From: Pseudomonadota bacterium
GTDB taxonomy: Bacteria; Myxococcota_A; Polyangia; Polyangiales; Polyangiaceae
Length of the DNA stretch: 7,458 bases
Assembly: GCA_023432025.1 (NCBI GenBank)
Contig: JAEYVE010000194.1
Location: 1-7,458, forward strand
Reading direction: 5' to 3'
Every line of letters begins with the position of its first letter. Position 1 is the first letter of the stretch. Below the pieces are notes generated by a model. The model saw only the letters and a list, made by a program, of their open reading frames with translations. It had not been told where the DNA came from and did not search any database. Of the stretch, positions 1 to 6,586 are shown in pieces. A program made the translations under genes and the position numbers.

Positions 1-7
1 GCACTGA

Positions 8-33
8 GCAGACGACCGAGGCAGACGACCGAG
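8..33. repeat. 13-bp perfect tandem direct repeat in the sfnG leader
   Basis: The 13-mer GCAGACGACCGAG occurs twice back to back (8-20 and 21-33) with no mismatch, about 50 bp upstream of the sfnG start. It could be a paired operator half-site or a simple replication-slippage duplication. The unit is not a multiple of three, which argues against it lying in coding sequence. Seen directly; any function is inference. Confidence 0.6.
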
Positions 34-71
34 ACGGAAATCGACCAAGCCGCACCAAGACCGCCAGACGA

Positions 72-80
72 GAAGGAAGG
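72..80 (+). promoter_or_regulatory. Ribosome binding site of sfnG
   Basis: A purine run GAAGGAAGG ends 3 nt before the ATG at 84; its AAGGA core (73-77) sits 6 nt from the start codon. This fixes the start at 84, although the reading frame stays open to the left edge of the window without another ATG or GTG. Confidence 0.75.
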
Positions 81-83
81 ACC

Positions 84-1184
84 ATGACCGAAGCACGCGA
101 CAACGACAGCCCCATCAAGTTTGCCTACTGGGTACCGAACGTGAGCGGAGGGCTCGTCGTCAGCAAGATCGAGCAGCGAACGCACTGGGGCTTCGAATAC
201 AACAAGAAGCTCGCGCAAATCGCCGAGAGCTCCGGGTTCGACTACGCGCTCAGTCAGGTGCGCTACATGGCCAGCTACGGCGCCGAGTACCAGCACGAGT
301 CGACGAGCTTCAGTTTGGCGCTCTTGCTCGCCACCGAGCGCCTCAAGGTGATCGCTGCCGTGCATCCGGGGCTCTGGCATCCAGGCGTGTTGGCGAAGCT
401 CGGCACTACGGCGGACCACCTCTCGAACGGTCGCTTTGCGGTGAACGTCGTCAGCGGTTGGTTCAAGGGCGAGTTTACGGCGCTCGGTGAGCCTTGGCTC
501 GAGCACGACGAGCGTTACGCGCGCTCGGAGGAGTTCATCCGCGCGCTGCGCGGCATCTGGACCGAAGACGACTACTCACAGCGCGGCAACTTCTACCGCA
601 TCAATCACTTCAGCTTGAAGCCGAAGCCCTTGTCGGCGCCGCACCCCGAGATTTTCCAAGGGGGCAACTCCACCGCAGCTCGTCAAATGGCCGCTCGCGT
701 CGCCGACTGGTACTTCATGAACGGCAACACGCACGAGGGTCTCCGAGAGCAGATCGAGTTCGTCGACGCCGAGGCGGCGAAGAACGGTCGAAAGGTCCGC
801 TTCGGCGTGAACGCCTTCATCTTGGCGCGCGACACGGAGGCCGAAGCCAAGGCCACGCTCCGCGAAATCATCGAGAAGGCGGACGTCGAAGCGGTGAACG
901 GGTTCGGCTCGGCCGTGAAGCAGGCGGGCAAGGCGGCGCCGGACGGCAAGGGCATGTGGCAGAGCTCGAGCTTCGAGGACCTCGTGCAGTACAACGACGG
1001 CTTCCGCACGAACCTCATCGGCACTCCAGAGCAGGTCGCCGAGCGCATCGTGAATTTGAAGCGCCTCGGCGTGAACCTCGTCTTGGGAGGGTTCCTCCAC
1101 TACCACGAGGAGGTCGAGTACTTCGGCAAACGAGTGCTCCCCTTGGTGCGCGAGCTCGAAAAGGCCAACCAGCGCGCGGCGTGA
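84..1184 (+). CDS. sfnG: FMNH2-dependent dimethylsulfone monooxygenase (SfnG)
   Basis: Flavin-dependent group C monooxygenase of the bacterial luciferase/SsuD superfamily, 366 aa, a usual length for SfnG. It is expected to act in the cytoplasm, using FMNH2 and O2 to split dimethylsulfone into methanesulfinate and formaldehyde during sulfur scavenging. The match to Pseudomonas SfnG as I recall it is near continuous: FAYWVPNVSGGLVVS (13-27), FDYALSQVR (52-60), FAVNVVSGWFKGEF (118-131), WLEHDERYARSEEFIRALRG (138-157), EIFQGGNSTAAR (189-200), the block around FEDLVQYNDGF (297-307) and NLIGTPEQVAERI (310-322). The HDERY motif is also shared with SsuD. It heads the visible operon; the matching flavin reductase lies about 5.4 kb downstream behind the transporter and porin genes. 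The alternative, another alkanesulfonate or nitrilotriacetate-type monooxygenase, is less likely given the dense identity. Confidence 0.93.
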   Translation: MTEARDNDSPIKFAYWVPNVSGGLVVSKIEQRTHWGFEYNKKLAQIAESSGFDYALSQVRYMASYGAEYQHESTSFSLALLLATERLKVIAAVHPGLWHPGVLAKLGTTADHLSNGRFAVNVVSGWFKGEFTALGEPWLEHDERYARSEEFIRALRGIWTEDDYSQRGNFYRINHFSLKPKPLSAPHPEIFQGGNSTAARQMAARVADWYFMNGNTHEGLREQIEFVDAEAAKNGRKVRFGVNAFILARDTEAEAKATLREIIEKADVEAVNGFGSAVKQAGKAAPDGKGMWQSSSFEDLVQYNDGFRTNLIGTPEQVAERIVNLKRLGVNLVLGGFLHYHEEVEYFGKRVLPLVRELEKANQRAA

Positions 1185-1206
1185 GGTCGCGGTCGGAAGT
1201 GCGCGC

Positions 1207-2004
1207 ATGACAAGCACCGAGACATTGCTCGAGCTCGAGCACATTTCGCTCTCGTTCCAGGGCGTCAAGGCCATCACGGACATCGGCTTCTCCGTGAAGG
1301 CCGGCGAAATTTGCTCGCTCATCGGTCCGAACGGAGCGGGCAAGAGCTCCCTTCTGAACGTGGTGAGCGGAGTCTACAAGCCGGATCAGGGCACCATCAG
1401 GTTCGCTGGCGAGTCGCGGAGCTCGATGGATCCCGGTTGGGCGGCGCGGCGAGGCATCGCCCGCACGTTCCAGAACATCGCGCTCTTCGCGAAAATGAGC
1501 GTGCGAGAGAACCTCTTGACCGGTCGTACGTTGGCGACGCGCGCGACCGTGCTCGAGCACGCATTCGGAATCGGACGCGCCCGCAAAGAGGCAGCGGAAC
1601 ACCTCCGGGACGTCCAAGAGGTCGCGCGGTTGCTCGAAATCGAGGAGTACCAAGGCGTCCCGGTTGGACGACTCCCCTACGGCTTGCAGAAGAGAGTCGA
1701 GCTGGGACGCGCGCTCGCGGCGCGTCCTCGGCTGCTCCTTTTGGACGAGCCCATGGCGGGCATGACGTCGCAGGAGAAGCAGGAAATGAGCCGCTTCGTC
1801 GTGGACGCCAACCAAACCTTCGGCACCACGGTCGTCCTCATCGAGCACGACATGGGCGTCGTCATGGACCTTTCGCACCACGTCGTGGTGCTGGACTACG
1901 GCAGCAAAATAGCCGACGGCGCCCCAGAAGAGGTCAGGAGCGATCCACGCGTCATCGAGGCGTACCTCGGCGCGTCGCACGAGGAGGAGGCGGCCGCCCG
2001 ATGA
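1207..2004 (+). CDS. livG: LivG-type ABC transporter ATP-binding protein
   Basis: Cytoplasmic ATPase of a branched-chain-amino-acid-family (HAAT) importer, 265 aa, a typical LivG length. Visible motifs: Walker A GPNGAGKS (40-47), Q-loop Gln89 in RTFQN, signature LPYGLQKRVELGRAL (156-170) in place of classical LSGGQ, Walker B LLLLDE (176-181), and switch His214 in IEHDM. The YG-type signature is normal for LivG. GGAAG at 1195-1199 lies 7 nt before the ATG, and the gap to sfnG is 22 bp, so cotranscription is likely. The wording LPYGLQKRVEL, DEPMAGM and IEHDMGVVMD resembles, as I recall it, the LivG proteins of clusters that also encode an acyl-CoA ligase. The substrate cannot be read from the ATPase; the neighbouring sfnG suggests an organosulfur or related small compound rather than leucine. 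Confidence 0.93.
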   Translation: MTSTETLLELEHISLSFQGVKAITDIGFSVKAGEICSLIGPNGAGKSSLLNVVSGVYKPDQGTIRFAGESRSSMDPGWAARRGIARTFQNIALFAKMSVRENLLTGRTLATRATVLEHAFGIGRARKEAAEHLRDVQEVARLLEIEEYQGVPVGRLPYGLQKRVELGRALAARPRLLLLDEPMAGMTSQEKQEMSRFVVDANQTFGTTVVLIEHDMGVVMDLSHHVVVLDYGSKIADGAPEEVRSDPRVIEAYLGASHEEEAAAR

Positions 2005-2018
2005 GGCGTCCTCTCTAG
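2001..2018 (+). other. Possible five-codon minicistron (MRRPL) bridging livG and livH
   Basis: An ATG at 2001 overlaps the livG stop codon (ATGA) and is followed by four codons and TAG, ending 4 nt before the livH ATG. A strong purine run GAGGAGGAGG (1981-1990) lies 10 nt before this ATG, while livH itself has no evident Shine-Dalgarno sequence. It could hand ribosomes from livG to livH by termination-reinitiation. The purine run also encodes part of the LivG tail, so this may be coincidence. Confidence 0.2.
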
Positions 2019-2022
2019 ATCC

Positions 2023-2904
2023 ATGCAGTTTTTTACGGAAGTTCTGGTGGGCGGCCTCTTGGCGGGGGTCATGTACTCCCTGGTCGCCATTGGCTTCGTG
2101 CTCATTTACAAGGCGTCCGGCGTCTTCAACTTCTCTCAGGGCGCGATGGTGCTGTTTGCTGCGCTCACTTACGTGGGCGTTCTCGAGAGGGGCGCGTCGC
2201 CGTGGGTGGCTTTGCTGATCGCCGTGCTCGCCATGGGGGCAGTCGCGCTCACGGTGGAGCGGTTCGTTCTGCGCAAATTGGTGAACCGTTCGCCCATGAC
2301 GCTGTTCATGGCGACGCTCGGCGTGAGCTTCATTCTGGAGGGCGTGGCGCAGGCGGTGTGGGGCGCACAGGTGCACGGCCTGGAGCTCGGCATCTCCGAC
2401 GAACCGCTGGAGCTCCGCGGCGTGTTCATCAGCAAGTTCGACTTGTTCGCGGCGGCCGTGGCCGGGCTGCTCGTCGTCACGCTGGGCGTTCTATTCAACC
2501 GCACGCGGCTGGGCATTGCGCTCCGCGCAGTCGCGGACGATCCGTTGGCGGCGCTTTCCGTGGGCGTCAGCTTGCCGCGCATTTGGGCGGTGGTGTGGTC
2601 CGTCGCGGGCGTGGTCGGGCTCGTGGCGGGGCTGCTCTGGGGTGCGCGTTTGGGCGTGCAGTTTTCGTTGTCGCTCATCGTGCTGAAGGCGCTCCCGGTG
2701 CTCATCATCGGAGGCTTCTCCTCCATTTCGGGGACGATCGTTGCGGGGTTGATCGTGGGAGCGAGTGAAAAGCTGGCCGAGGTGTACCTGGGCTCGTACG
2801 TGAACGGCGGCATCGAGGTCTGGTTTCCGTACGTGTTGGCGCTGGGGTTCTTGCTGGTGAGGCCGACGGGGTTGTTCGGCGAGCCCAGCGTGGAGAGGGT
2901 GTGA
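2023..2904 (+). CDS. livH: LivH-type ABC transporter permease
   Basis: Inner-membrane permease of the HAAT importer, 293 aa, with about eight hydrophobic segments. The N-terminus MQFFTEVLVGGLLAGVMYSL and the following ALGF/AIGF-VLIYKASGVFNFSQGAMV block (to residue 43) are characteristic of the family. The cytoplasmic coupling loop lies around residues 159-182 (NRTRLGIALRAVADDPLAAL), and the conserved GGFSSISGTIVAGLIVG (230-246) precedes the last segments. The C-terminus ends with WFPYVLALGFLLVRPTGLFG (267-286). It should pair with LivM to form the translocation path. The gap from livG is 18 bp and no good ribosome binding site is seen, suggesting translational coupling. In related clusters known to me an acyl-CoA ligase gene often lies between livG and livH; none is present here. 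Confidence 0.93.
   Translation: MQFFTEVLVGGLLAGVMYSLVAIGFVLIYKASGVFNFSQGAMVLFAALTYVGVLERGASPWVALLIAVLAMGAVALTVERFVLRKLVNRSPMTLFMATLGVSFILEGVAQAVWGAQVHGLELGISDEPLELRGVFISKFDLFAAAVAGLLVVTLGVLFNRTRLGIALRAVADDPLAALSVGVSLPRIWAVVWSVAGVVGLVAGLLWGARLGVQFSLSLIVLKALPVLIIGGFSSISGTIVAGLIVGASEKLAEVYLGSYVNGGIEVWFPYVLALGFLLVRPTGLFGEPSVERV
2892..2898 (+). promoter_or_regulatory. Ribosome binding site deciding the livM start
   Basis: GGAGAGG inside the end of livH is 8 nt from the ATG at 2907 but only 2 nt from the GTG at 2901 that overlaps the livH stop. The spacing favours ATG 2907 as the livM start. Confidence 0.55.
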
Positions 2905-2906
2905 AC

Positions 2907-4031
2907 ATGCCGACGATCTCGACGCTCGATGCGGCTCCGGGGAGTGATTTGGTGCGCCGCTCACGGTTCGTGCGGCTCGGTGCTCGTTTCGGGGGGGCGC
3001 GCTTCAGGGCTCCGAGCCAGCGCAGCGTGGCTCTGGCAGCGCTCTTGGCGGTGGCTTACCTGGTGCTGCCCTTCGCGGCGGACGATTACTGGTTCAGCGC
3101 CATCCTGATTCCGCTCTTGGTGCTGTCTTTGGCGGGACTCGGCCTCAACTTGCTCACGGGATACGCGGGGCAGCTCTCTCTGGGGTCCGCGGCCTTCATG
3201 GCGGTGGGAGCGTTTGCTGCCTACAACTTTCAGCTGCGTGTGCCGGGGTTGCCGCTGCTCGTGAGCCTGCTTCTGGGTGGCGCGACGGCTGCGCTCGTGG
3301 GCGTGTGCTTCGGGCTGCCGAGCCTGCGCATCAAGGGTTTTTACCTGATCGTGTCGACGCTGGCGGCGCAGTTTTTCGTGCAGTGGACGCTCACCAAGTT
3401 CGGCTGGTTCTCGAACTACAGCGCGTCCGGAGTCATCACCGCGCCTCCACTCGTCGTGGCGGGCCAGGACTTCGGGTCCCCCGTGGGGCGGTACTTGCTC
3501 ACGCTCTCGATCGTGTCGGTGCTCACGCTCGCGGCGTTCAACCTGGTGCGGAGCCCCACGGGGCGCAGCTGGATGGCGGTGCGAGACATGGATACCGCGG
3601 CCGCAGTCATCGGCATTCCCATCTTCCGAAGCAAGGTGCTCGCGTTCGCCGTGAGCTCATTTTACTGCGGCATCGCCGGCGCGCTGTGGGCCTTTGCCTA
3701 TCTCGGCACGGTGGAGCCGCACGGCCTGGACCTGAACCGCTCGTTTCAAATCCTGTTCATCGTCATCATTGGAGGTCTCGGCAGCATCTCGGGCGCGTTC
3801 TTGGGCGCTGCATTCGTGGTGCTCTTGCCCATCGTCTTGGACAACGTGGTGGCGACGTACCTTTCGAGCGTGGTGGACGCCGGCAACACGGAGAACCTGC
3901 AGAAGGTGGTTCTCGGTAGCTTGATCTTGTTCTTCCTCATCAAGGAGCCGGAGGGTCTATCGCGTCTGGTCGCGGTTCTGTGGACGAAGCTGCGTGCTTA
4001 CGCCGCGCGCCTCGGAGCGGTCTCTTCGTGA
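2907..4031 (+). CDS. livM: LivM-type ABC transporter permease
   Basis: Second inner-membrane permease of the importer, 374 aa from ATG 2907 (376 aa from the overlapping GTG at 2901). A basic N-terminal stretch of about 38 residues precedes the first membrane segment. Family hallmarks are LAGLGLNLLTGYAGQLSLG (75-93), FGLPSLRIKGFYLIVSTLAAQFFV (135-158), the coupling loop SPTGRSWMAVRDMDTAAAVIG (216-236), AVSSFYCGIAGALWAFAYLG (248-267) and IIGGLGSISGAFLGAAFVVLLP (287-308). The charged N-terminal extension is longer than in E. coli-type cores but common in fused or delta-type LivM. It starts within a few bases of the livH stop, so the two permeases are probably made in equal amounts. Start choice is the main uncertainty. 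Confidence 0.93.
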   Translation: MPTISTLDAAPGSDLVRRSRFVRLGARFGGARFRAPSQRSVALAALLAVAYLVLPFAADDYWFSAILIPLLVLSLAGLGLNLLTGYAGQLSLGSAAFMAVGAFAAYNFQLRVPGLPLLVSLLLGGATAALVGVCFGLPSLRIKGFYLIVSTLAAQFFVQWTLTKFGWFSNYSASGVITAPPLVVAGQDFGSPVGRYLLTLSIVSVLTLAAFNLVRSPTGRSWMAVRDMDTAAAVIGIPIFRSKVLAFAVSSFYCGIAGALWAFAYLGTVEPHGLDLNRSFQILFIVIIGGLGSISGAFLGAAFVVLLPIVLDNVVATYLSSVVDAGNTENLQKVVLGSLILFFLIKEPEGLSRLVAVLWTKLRAYAARLGAVSS

Positions 4032-4150
4032 CGGCGCTGCCCTAGCGCGCTCTGGCCTCCTTCGTCTTCGACTCCGGGGTTTCCCTGAGGTCCGTCGTGC
4101 GCGCCGTGGAGCGTGCAGCGGCCGAGGTCCGTCTTTCGTTCGGAGCTTTC
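4032..4150 (+). other. 119-bp livM-livF intergenic segment
   Basis: This is the second-longest gap in the window. It holds a small GC stem (GCGCT 4034-4038 with AGCGC 4044-4048, 5-nt loop) just after the livM stop, without a T-tract, and a 10-nt direct repeat GAGGTCCGTC at 4087-4096 and 4124-4133. A GTG at 4097 with GAGG at 4087-4090 could extend livF by 18 residues (MRAVERAAAEVRLSFGAF), but those residues resemble nothing in LivF. I see no remnant of a binding-protein gene here. Confidence 0.4.
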
Positions 4151-4963
4151 ATGACACGATTCGAACCCGAAACCGTTCTGCGATTGTCGGACGTCGAGGT
4201 CGTCTACGCCGGCATCATCCGCGCGCTCTCCGGCGTAACGCTCGAGGTGCGTCGCGGTGAAGTCGTCGCTTTGCTCGGCGCCAACGGCGCAGGCAAGAGC
4301 TCCACCCTGAAGGCCGCGTCCGGGCTCTTGTCCGCGGAACGAGGCACCGTCACGGCGGGAAGCATCGAGTACCTCGGGGTCCCGCAGAAAGCCCGCGACG
4401 CGCGCGAGCTGGTGCGGAGCGGTCTCGTCCAAGTGTTGGAGGGGCGCCGTTGCTTTGCGCACCTCACCGTCACCGAGAACCTGGTGAGCGGAACGTTGGC
4501 GGGCGGTCGAGGAACCTCTCGCCGCGAGATCGGAGAGGGCATCGAGCGCGTCTTCGCGCGCTTTCCTCGGCTGGAGCAGCGGCACAAGGCACGCGCCGGC
4601 TACCTTTCCGGGGGCGAGCAACAAATGCTCGCCATCGGCCGTGCCCTCATGGCGCGGCCTCGTCTGATTCTCTTGGACGAGCCATCGATGGGTCTCGCGC
4701 CGCTCGTGGTCGCCGAAATCTTCGACATTTTGGCCGAGCTGAATCGTGAAGAGAACGTCTCCATCCTGCTCGCAGAACAGAACGCACGTTTGGCGCTTCG
4801 TTACGCGCACTCGGCGTACGTCGTCGAGAACGGGCGCGTGGTGCTCGGCGGAAGCGCCCAAGAGCTGCGTGAACGCGATGACGTGAAGGAATTTTACCTG
4901 GGTCTGAACCGAGCCGACCGAGAGCCGCGCCGCTCGCTGGCGATCACCTCGGGTGCACGATGA
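4151..4963 (+). CDS. livF: LivF-type ABC transporter ATP-binding protein
   Basis: Second ATPase of the importer, 270 aa from ATG 4151, which has GGAG at 4142-4145. The alternative GTG at 4097 would add 18 non-conserved residues. Motifs: Walker A GANGAGKS (43-50), Q-loop Gln94 in GLVQVLEGRR, signature LSGGEQQML (152-160), Walker B LILLDE (172-177) and LLAEQNA (206-212), where Gln210 takes the usual switch-histidine position. That His-to-Gln replacement is normal for LivF, so the catalytic switch is carried by LivG His214. The blocks EGRRCFAHLTVTENL (97-111) and DVKEFYLGL (244-252) match the LivF subtype I associate with ligase-linked importer clusters. The last 18 residues are an Arg/Ser-rich tail beyond the conserved end. 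Its stop overlaps the ATG of a 61-codon ORF of doubtful reality. Confidence 0.92.
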   Translation: MTRFEPETVLRLSDVEVVYAGIIRALSGVTLEVRRGEVVALLGANGAGKSSTLKAASGLLSAERGTVTAGSIEYLGVPQKARDARELVRSGLVQVLEGRRCFAHLTVTENLVSGTLAGGRGTSRREIGEGIERVFARFPRLEQRHKARAGYLSGGEQQMLAIGRALMARPRLILLDEPSMGLAPLVVAEIFDILAELNREENVSILLAEQNARLALRYAHSAYVVENGRVVLGGSAQELRERDDVKEFYLGLNRADREPRRSLAITSGAR

Positions 4964-4985
4964 AGACCTTTGATGCCGCCGTCGG

Positions 4986-4999
4986 GTCGCGCGCGCGAC
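4986..4999. repeat. 14-nt perfect palindrome
   Basis: GTCGCGCGCGCGAC reads the same on both strands, about 145 bp before the porin start. In such GC-rich DNA an alternating CG palindrome can arise by chance; a protein-binding site or a small RNA hairpin is possible but unsupported. Confidence 0.35.
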
Positions 5000-5130
5000 A
5001 GAGGCGCCAAGCGCGGAACGGGGGCCACTCGACGGCGCTCGGGTCGGCCGCTTCTTGGCCGGGGAGCTGTCCTTCGGCCCGGCGCTCCGCACGGCGAGGT
5101 CGCCGCTCGGAGACGTGTCTGGGCGTTATC

Positions 5131-5136
5131 GGGGAG
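5131..5136 (+). promoter_or_regulatory. Ribosome binding site deciding the porin start
   Basis: GGGGAG sits 5 nt before the ATG at 5142. It supports this start over an in-frame TTG at 5055, which would place 29 residues in front of an otherwise textbook signal peptide. Confidence 0.65.
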
Positions 5137-5141
5137 TCGAA

Positions 5142-6518
5142 ATGAGTGTCTCTTTCGCCTTGTGCATTGCTTCTACGGGGCTCGTGCTCGCGCTTTTTGC
5201 GCTGCCCTCTGCGGCCCAAGACGCGCCCGCGTCCACTGCGTCCACTGCGTCCAGCGCGCCTGCGCCCGAAGAGGGCCCCCCACGAGAGCCCACGCCTGGC
5301 GTCGACAGCGAGCCCAGCGCTTTGAGCCAAGATGGCGTTGGCGCGAAACCCGCGCCCGAGCCTGCGCAGCCGGAAACACTGGCTTTGGCCGCCGGAGCAG
5401 GAGGCGAGGAGCCAGCGTTGGCGGAGCCGACAGCGCCGCAGAATGAGCCTTCTGAGAGCGAGGCGCCTCTCGCTGGCGCCGAAACGGAAGCCGAGCCCGA
5501 AGCCGTTCCCGAGTGGACGCAGAACGTCCGCATCGGTGGTGGGGCCATCATCTACTACTACCAGCCGCTCGAGGGTGACGCGAAGAACAACGTCAGCGTG
5601 TTCTTCGCAAACCTGCTGCTCGATGGTCGTTGGGGCGCGTTCGGACTTCACATCGAGCCGCGTTTTCGGGACTCCAAGCTCCGGCCGTTCTTCGATGGCC
5701 CCGCGTGGCTCCAGGAGGCGTACGGCTCGTTCACGTACCAGCCCGTGACCTTGAAGGTGGGCAAGGTCTACAAGCAGCTCGGCCTGTTCTGGGACAGCTC
5801 CTTCTACGGCAACGTGCAGGTCTACGATGGCCTGAAGCTCGACCCGAACTACGGCGTGAGCCTCGAAGGCTCCGCGGGAGACAAGCTGGGCGCGGACTTT
5901 TCCGCGCAGTACTTCGTGGTGGACGGCGGCACCAACGTGTCCCTCCAGGGCCGCGACACCATTTCAATTGCAGGCGCTCGCCGCAGAAACGGCTTCACCG
6001 GGCGCATCGAGCCGTTCTTCGTGTTTGGACCCAGTGACGCGGGCCAGGTGCGTGCGGGCGTGTCGGCCGAGCTTCTGACGGCCGACCTTCCCGGCGAGGA
6101 ATCTCGAGTGCGGCGCGTCGCCGGGCACGGCAAGCTGACGTACGACACCAAGACGCACGGCGTCGTGGGCGTTTGGGGGGAGTACCTGCACCAGGACGGC
6201 AATCACGTGACGGGTTTTCCGGTGGTCGGGGATCCCGACGCGACGCCGCCGCTCCCCGGCCAAGCGTCGGGGAACAACGACTACCTGCTCGCGGGCGGCG
6301 AGTACTCGTTTTGGCGACTGAGCGCGCGCTACAACGTGAGCCGTGTTAGGTACGAGGACGTGGACGTCGAGGAAACCTTGCACGTGCCCGCCTTGGGTGT
6401 TCGCCTCGACGACCACCTGAGGGTGCTCGCCGAGTACGTGCTGTGGACGCGTGACACGTCGAGCGGCACCGTGGACGTCGATCGCAGCCTGAACGTCACG
6501 TTCCACGGCAGCTTCTGA
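5142..6518 (+). CDS. Outer-membrane porin-like beta-barrel protein with Pro/Glu-rich N-terminal linker
   Basis: Predicted 458-aa secreted protein. Residues 1-25 form a signal peptide: hydrophobic core FALCIASTGLVLALFAL, likely cut after PSAA, before QDAPAS. Residues 26-122 are low complexity, rich in Ala, Pro, Glu and Ser. From about residue 124 the sequence alternates polar and hydrophobic/aromatic residues as in transmembrane beta-strands (VRIGGGAIIYYYQ 129-141, WGAFGLHIEPRF 164-175, VTLKVGKVYKQLG 202-214, VVGVWGEYLH 341-350) and ends in Phe458 (NVTFHGSF), the classical outer-membrane-protein C-terminus recognised by the Bam machinery. It is probably a passive channel supplying the ABC importer behind it. 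I do not recognise a specific named family; the barrel resembles porins of phosphate-selective or general type found in delta-type proteobacteria. Substrate is inference from operon context. Confidence 0.8.
   Translation: MSVSFALCIASTGLVLALFALPSAAQDAPASTASTASSAPAPEEGPPREPTPGVDSEPSALSQDGVGAKPAPEPAQPETLALAAGAGGEEPALAEPTAPQNEPSESEAPLAGAETEAEPEAVPEWTQNVRIGGGAIIYYYQPLEGDAKNNVSVFFANLLLDGRWGAFGLHIEPRFRDSKLRPFFDGPAWLQEAYGSFTYQPVTLKVGKVYKQLGLFWDSSFYGNVQVYDGLKLDPNYGVSLEGSAGDKLGADFSAQYFVVDGGTNVSLQGRDTISIAGARRRNGFTGRIEPFFVFGPSDAGQVRAGVSAELLTADLPGEESRVRRVAGHGKLTYDTKTHGVVGVWGEYLHQDGNHVTGFPVVGDPDATPPLPGQASGNNDYLLAGGEYSFWRLSARYNVSRVRYEDVDVEETLHVPALGVRLDDHLRVLAEYVLWTRDTSSGTVDVDRSLNVTFHGSF
5229..5253 (+). repeat. 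Short in-frame 9-bp tandem repeat in the porin linker
   Basis: The unit GCGTCCACT occurs twice in full and a third time in part, encoding Ala-Ser-Thr, Ala-Ser-Thr, Ala-Ser-Ser at residues 30-38 of the porin. Being a multiple of three, length change would be tolerated in frame. It is a sign that the linker grows or shrinks by slippage. Confidence 0.6.
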
Positions 6519-6577
6519 TTCGCGTTTTCGGGCGGGCGCGCGCGAGTGTGGAGCCCCGCGCAGAGTCTCGTTCGATT

Positions 6578-6586
6578 GAGGAGAAG
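6578..6586 (+). promoter_or_regulatory. Ribosome binding site deciding the FMN reductase start
   Basis: GAGGAGAAG ends 4 nt before the ATG at 6591. It selects this start over an in-frame GTG at 6546, which would add 15 residues not seen in the family. Confidence 0.7.

Larger units (their letters stand above)
4964..5141 (+). other. 178-bp livF-porin gap with a doubtful 61-codon ORF
   Basis: The longest gap in the window. An ORF of 61 codons (4960-5145) spans it, overlapping the livF stop by ATGA and the porin ATG by ATGA. Its predicted protein is Arg/Ser/Gly-rich without recognisable features. A hand count gives roughly 65% G/C at codon position 1, 75% at position 2 and 77% at position 3. The high second-position value is unlike the neighbouring genes and points to non-coding DNA. 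The gap also contains a 14-nt perfect palindrome and a possible 6-bp stem (GCCGGG 5058-5063 with CCCGGC 5078-5083), neither followed by a T-run, so I see no intrinsic terminator. An internal promoter for the porin could lie here, but I recognise none. Confidence 0.35.

Noticed and set aside
576..1343. 255-codon minus-strand frame opposite sfnG
   Set aside because: The plus strand encodes an unmistakable SfnG here; the minus-strand product resembles no family and crosses the sfnG-livG junction.
1990..2019. NotI (GCGGCCGC) and XbaI (TCTAGA) sites close together, resembling an engineered junction
   Set aside because: GCGGCCGC is common in GC-rich coding DNA and here encodes the LivG tail; the sites are not arranged like a known vector prefix and both flanking genes are intact and natural.
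1015..2376. 453-codon open frame on the minus strand opposite livG
   Set aside because: It is antisense to clear ABC ATPase motifs, spans several gene boundaries and gives a His/Arg/Ala-rich product without domains. Long antisense frames are expected in high-GC DNA.
4034..4048. Small hairpin after livM considered as an intrinsic terminator
   Set aside because: Only 5 bp of stem and no following T-tract; it lies between subunits of one transporter.
3998..5092. 364-codon open frame on the minus strand opposite livF
   Set aside because: Same reason: it mirrors the livF coding region, and its product is low-complexity Arg/Ala/His-rich.
5055..5141. 29-residue N-terminal extension of the porin from a TTG codon
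   Set aside because: The signal peptide begins at the ATG at 5142 with its own ribosome binding site; an extension would bury the signal sequence.
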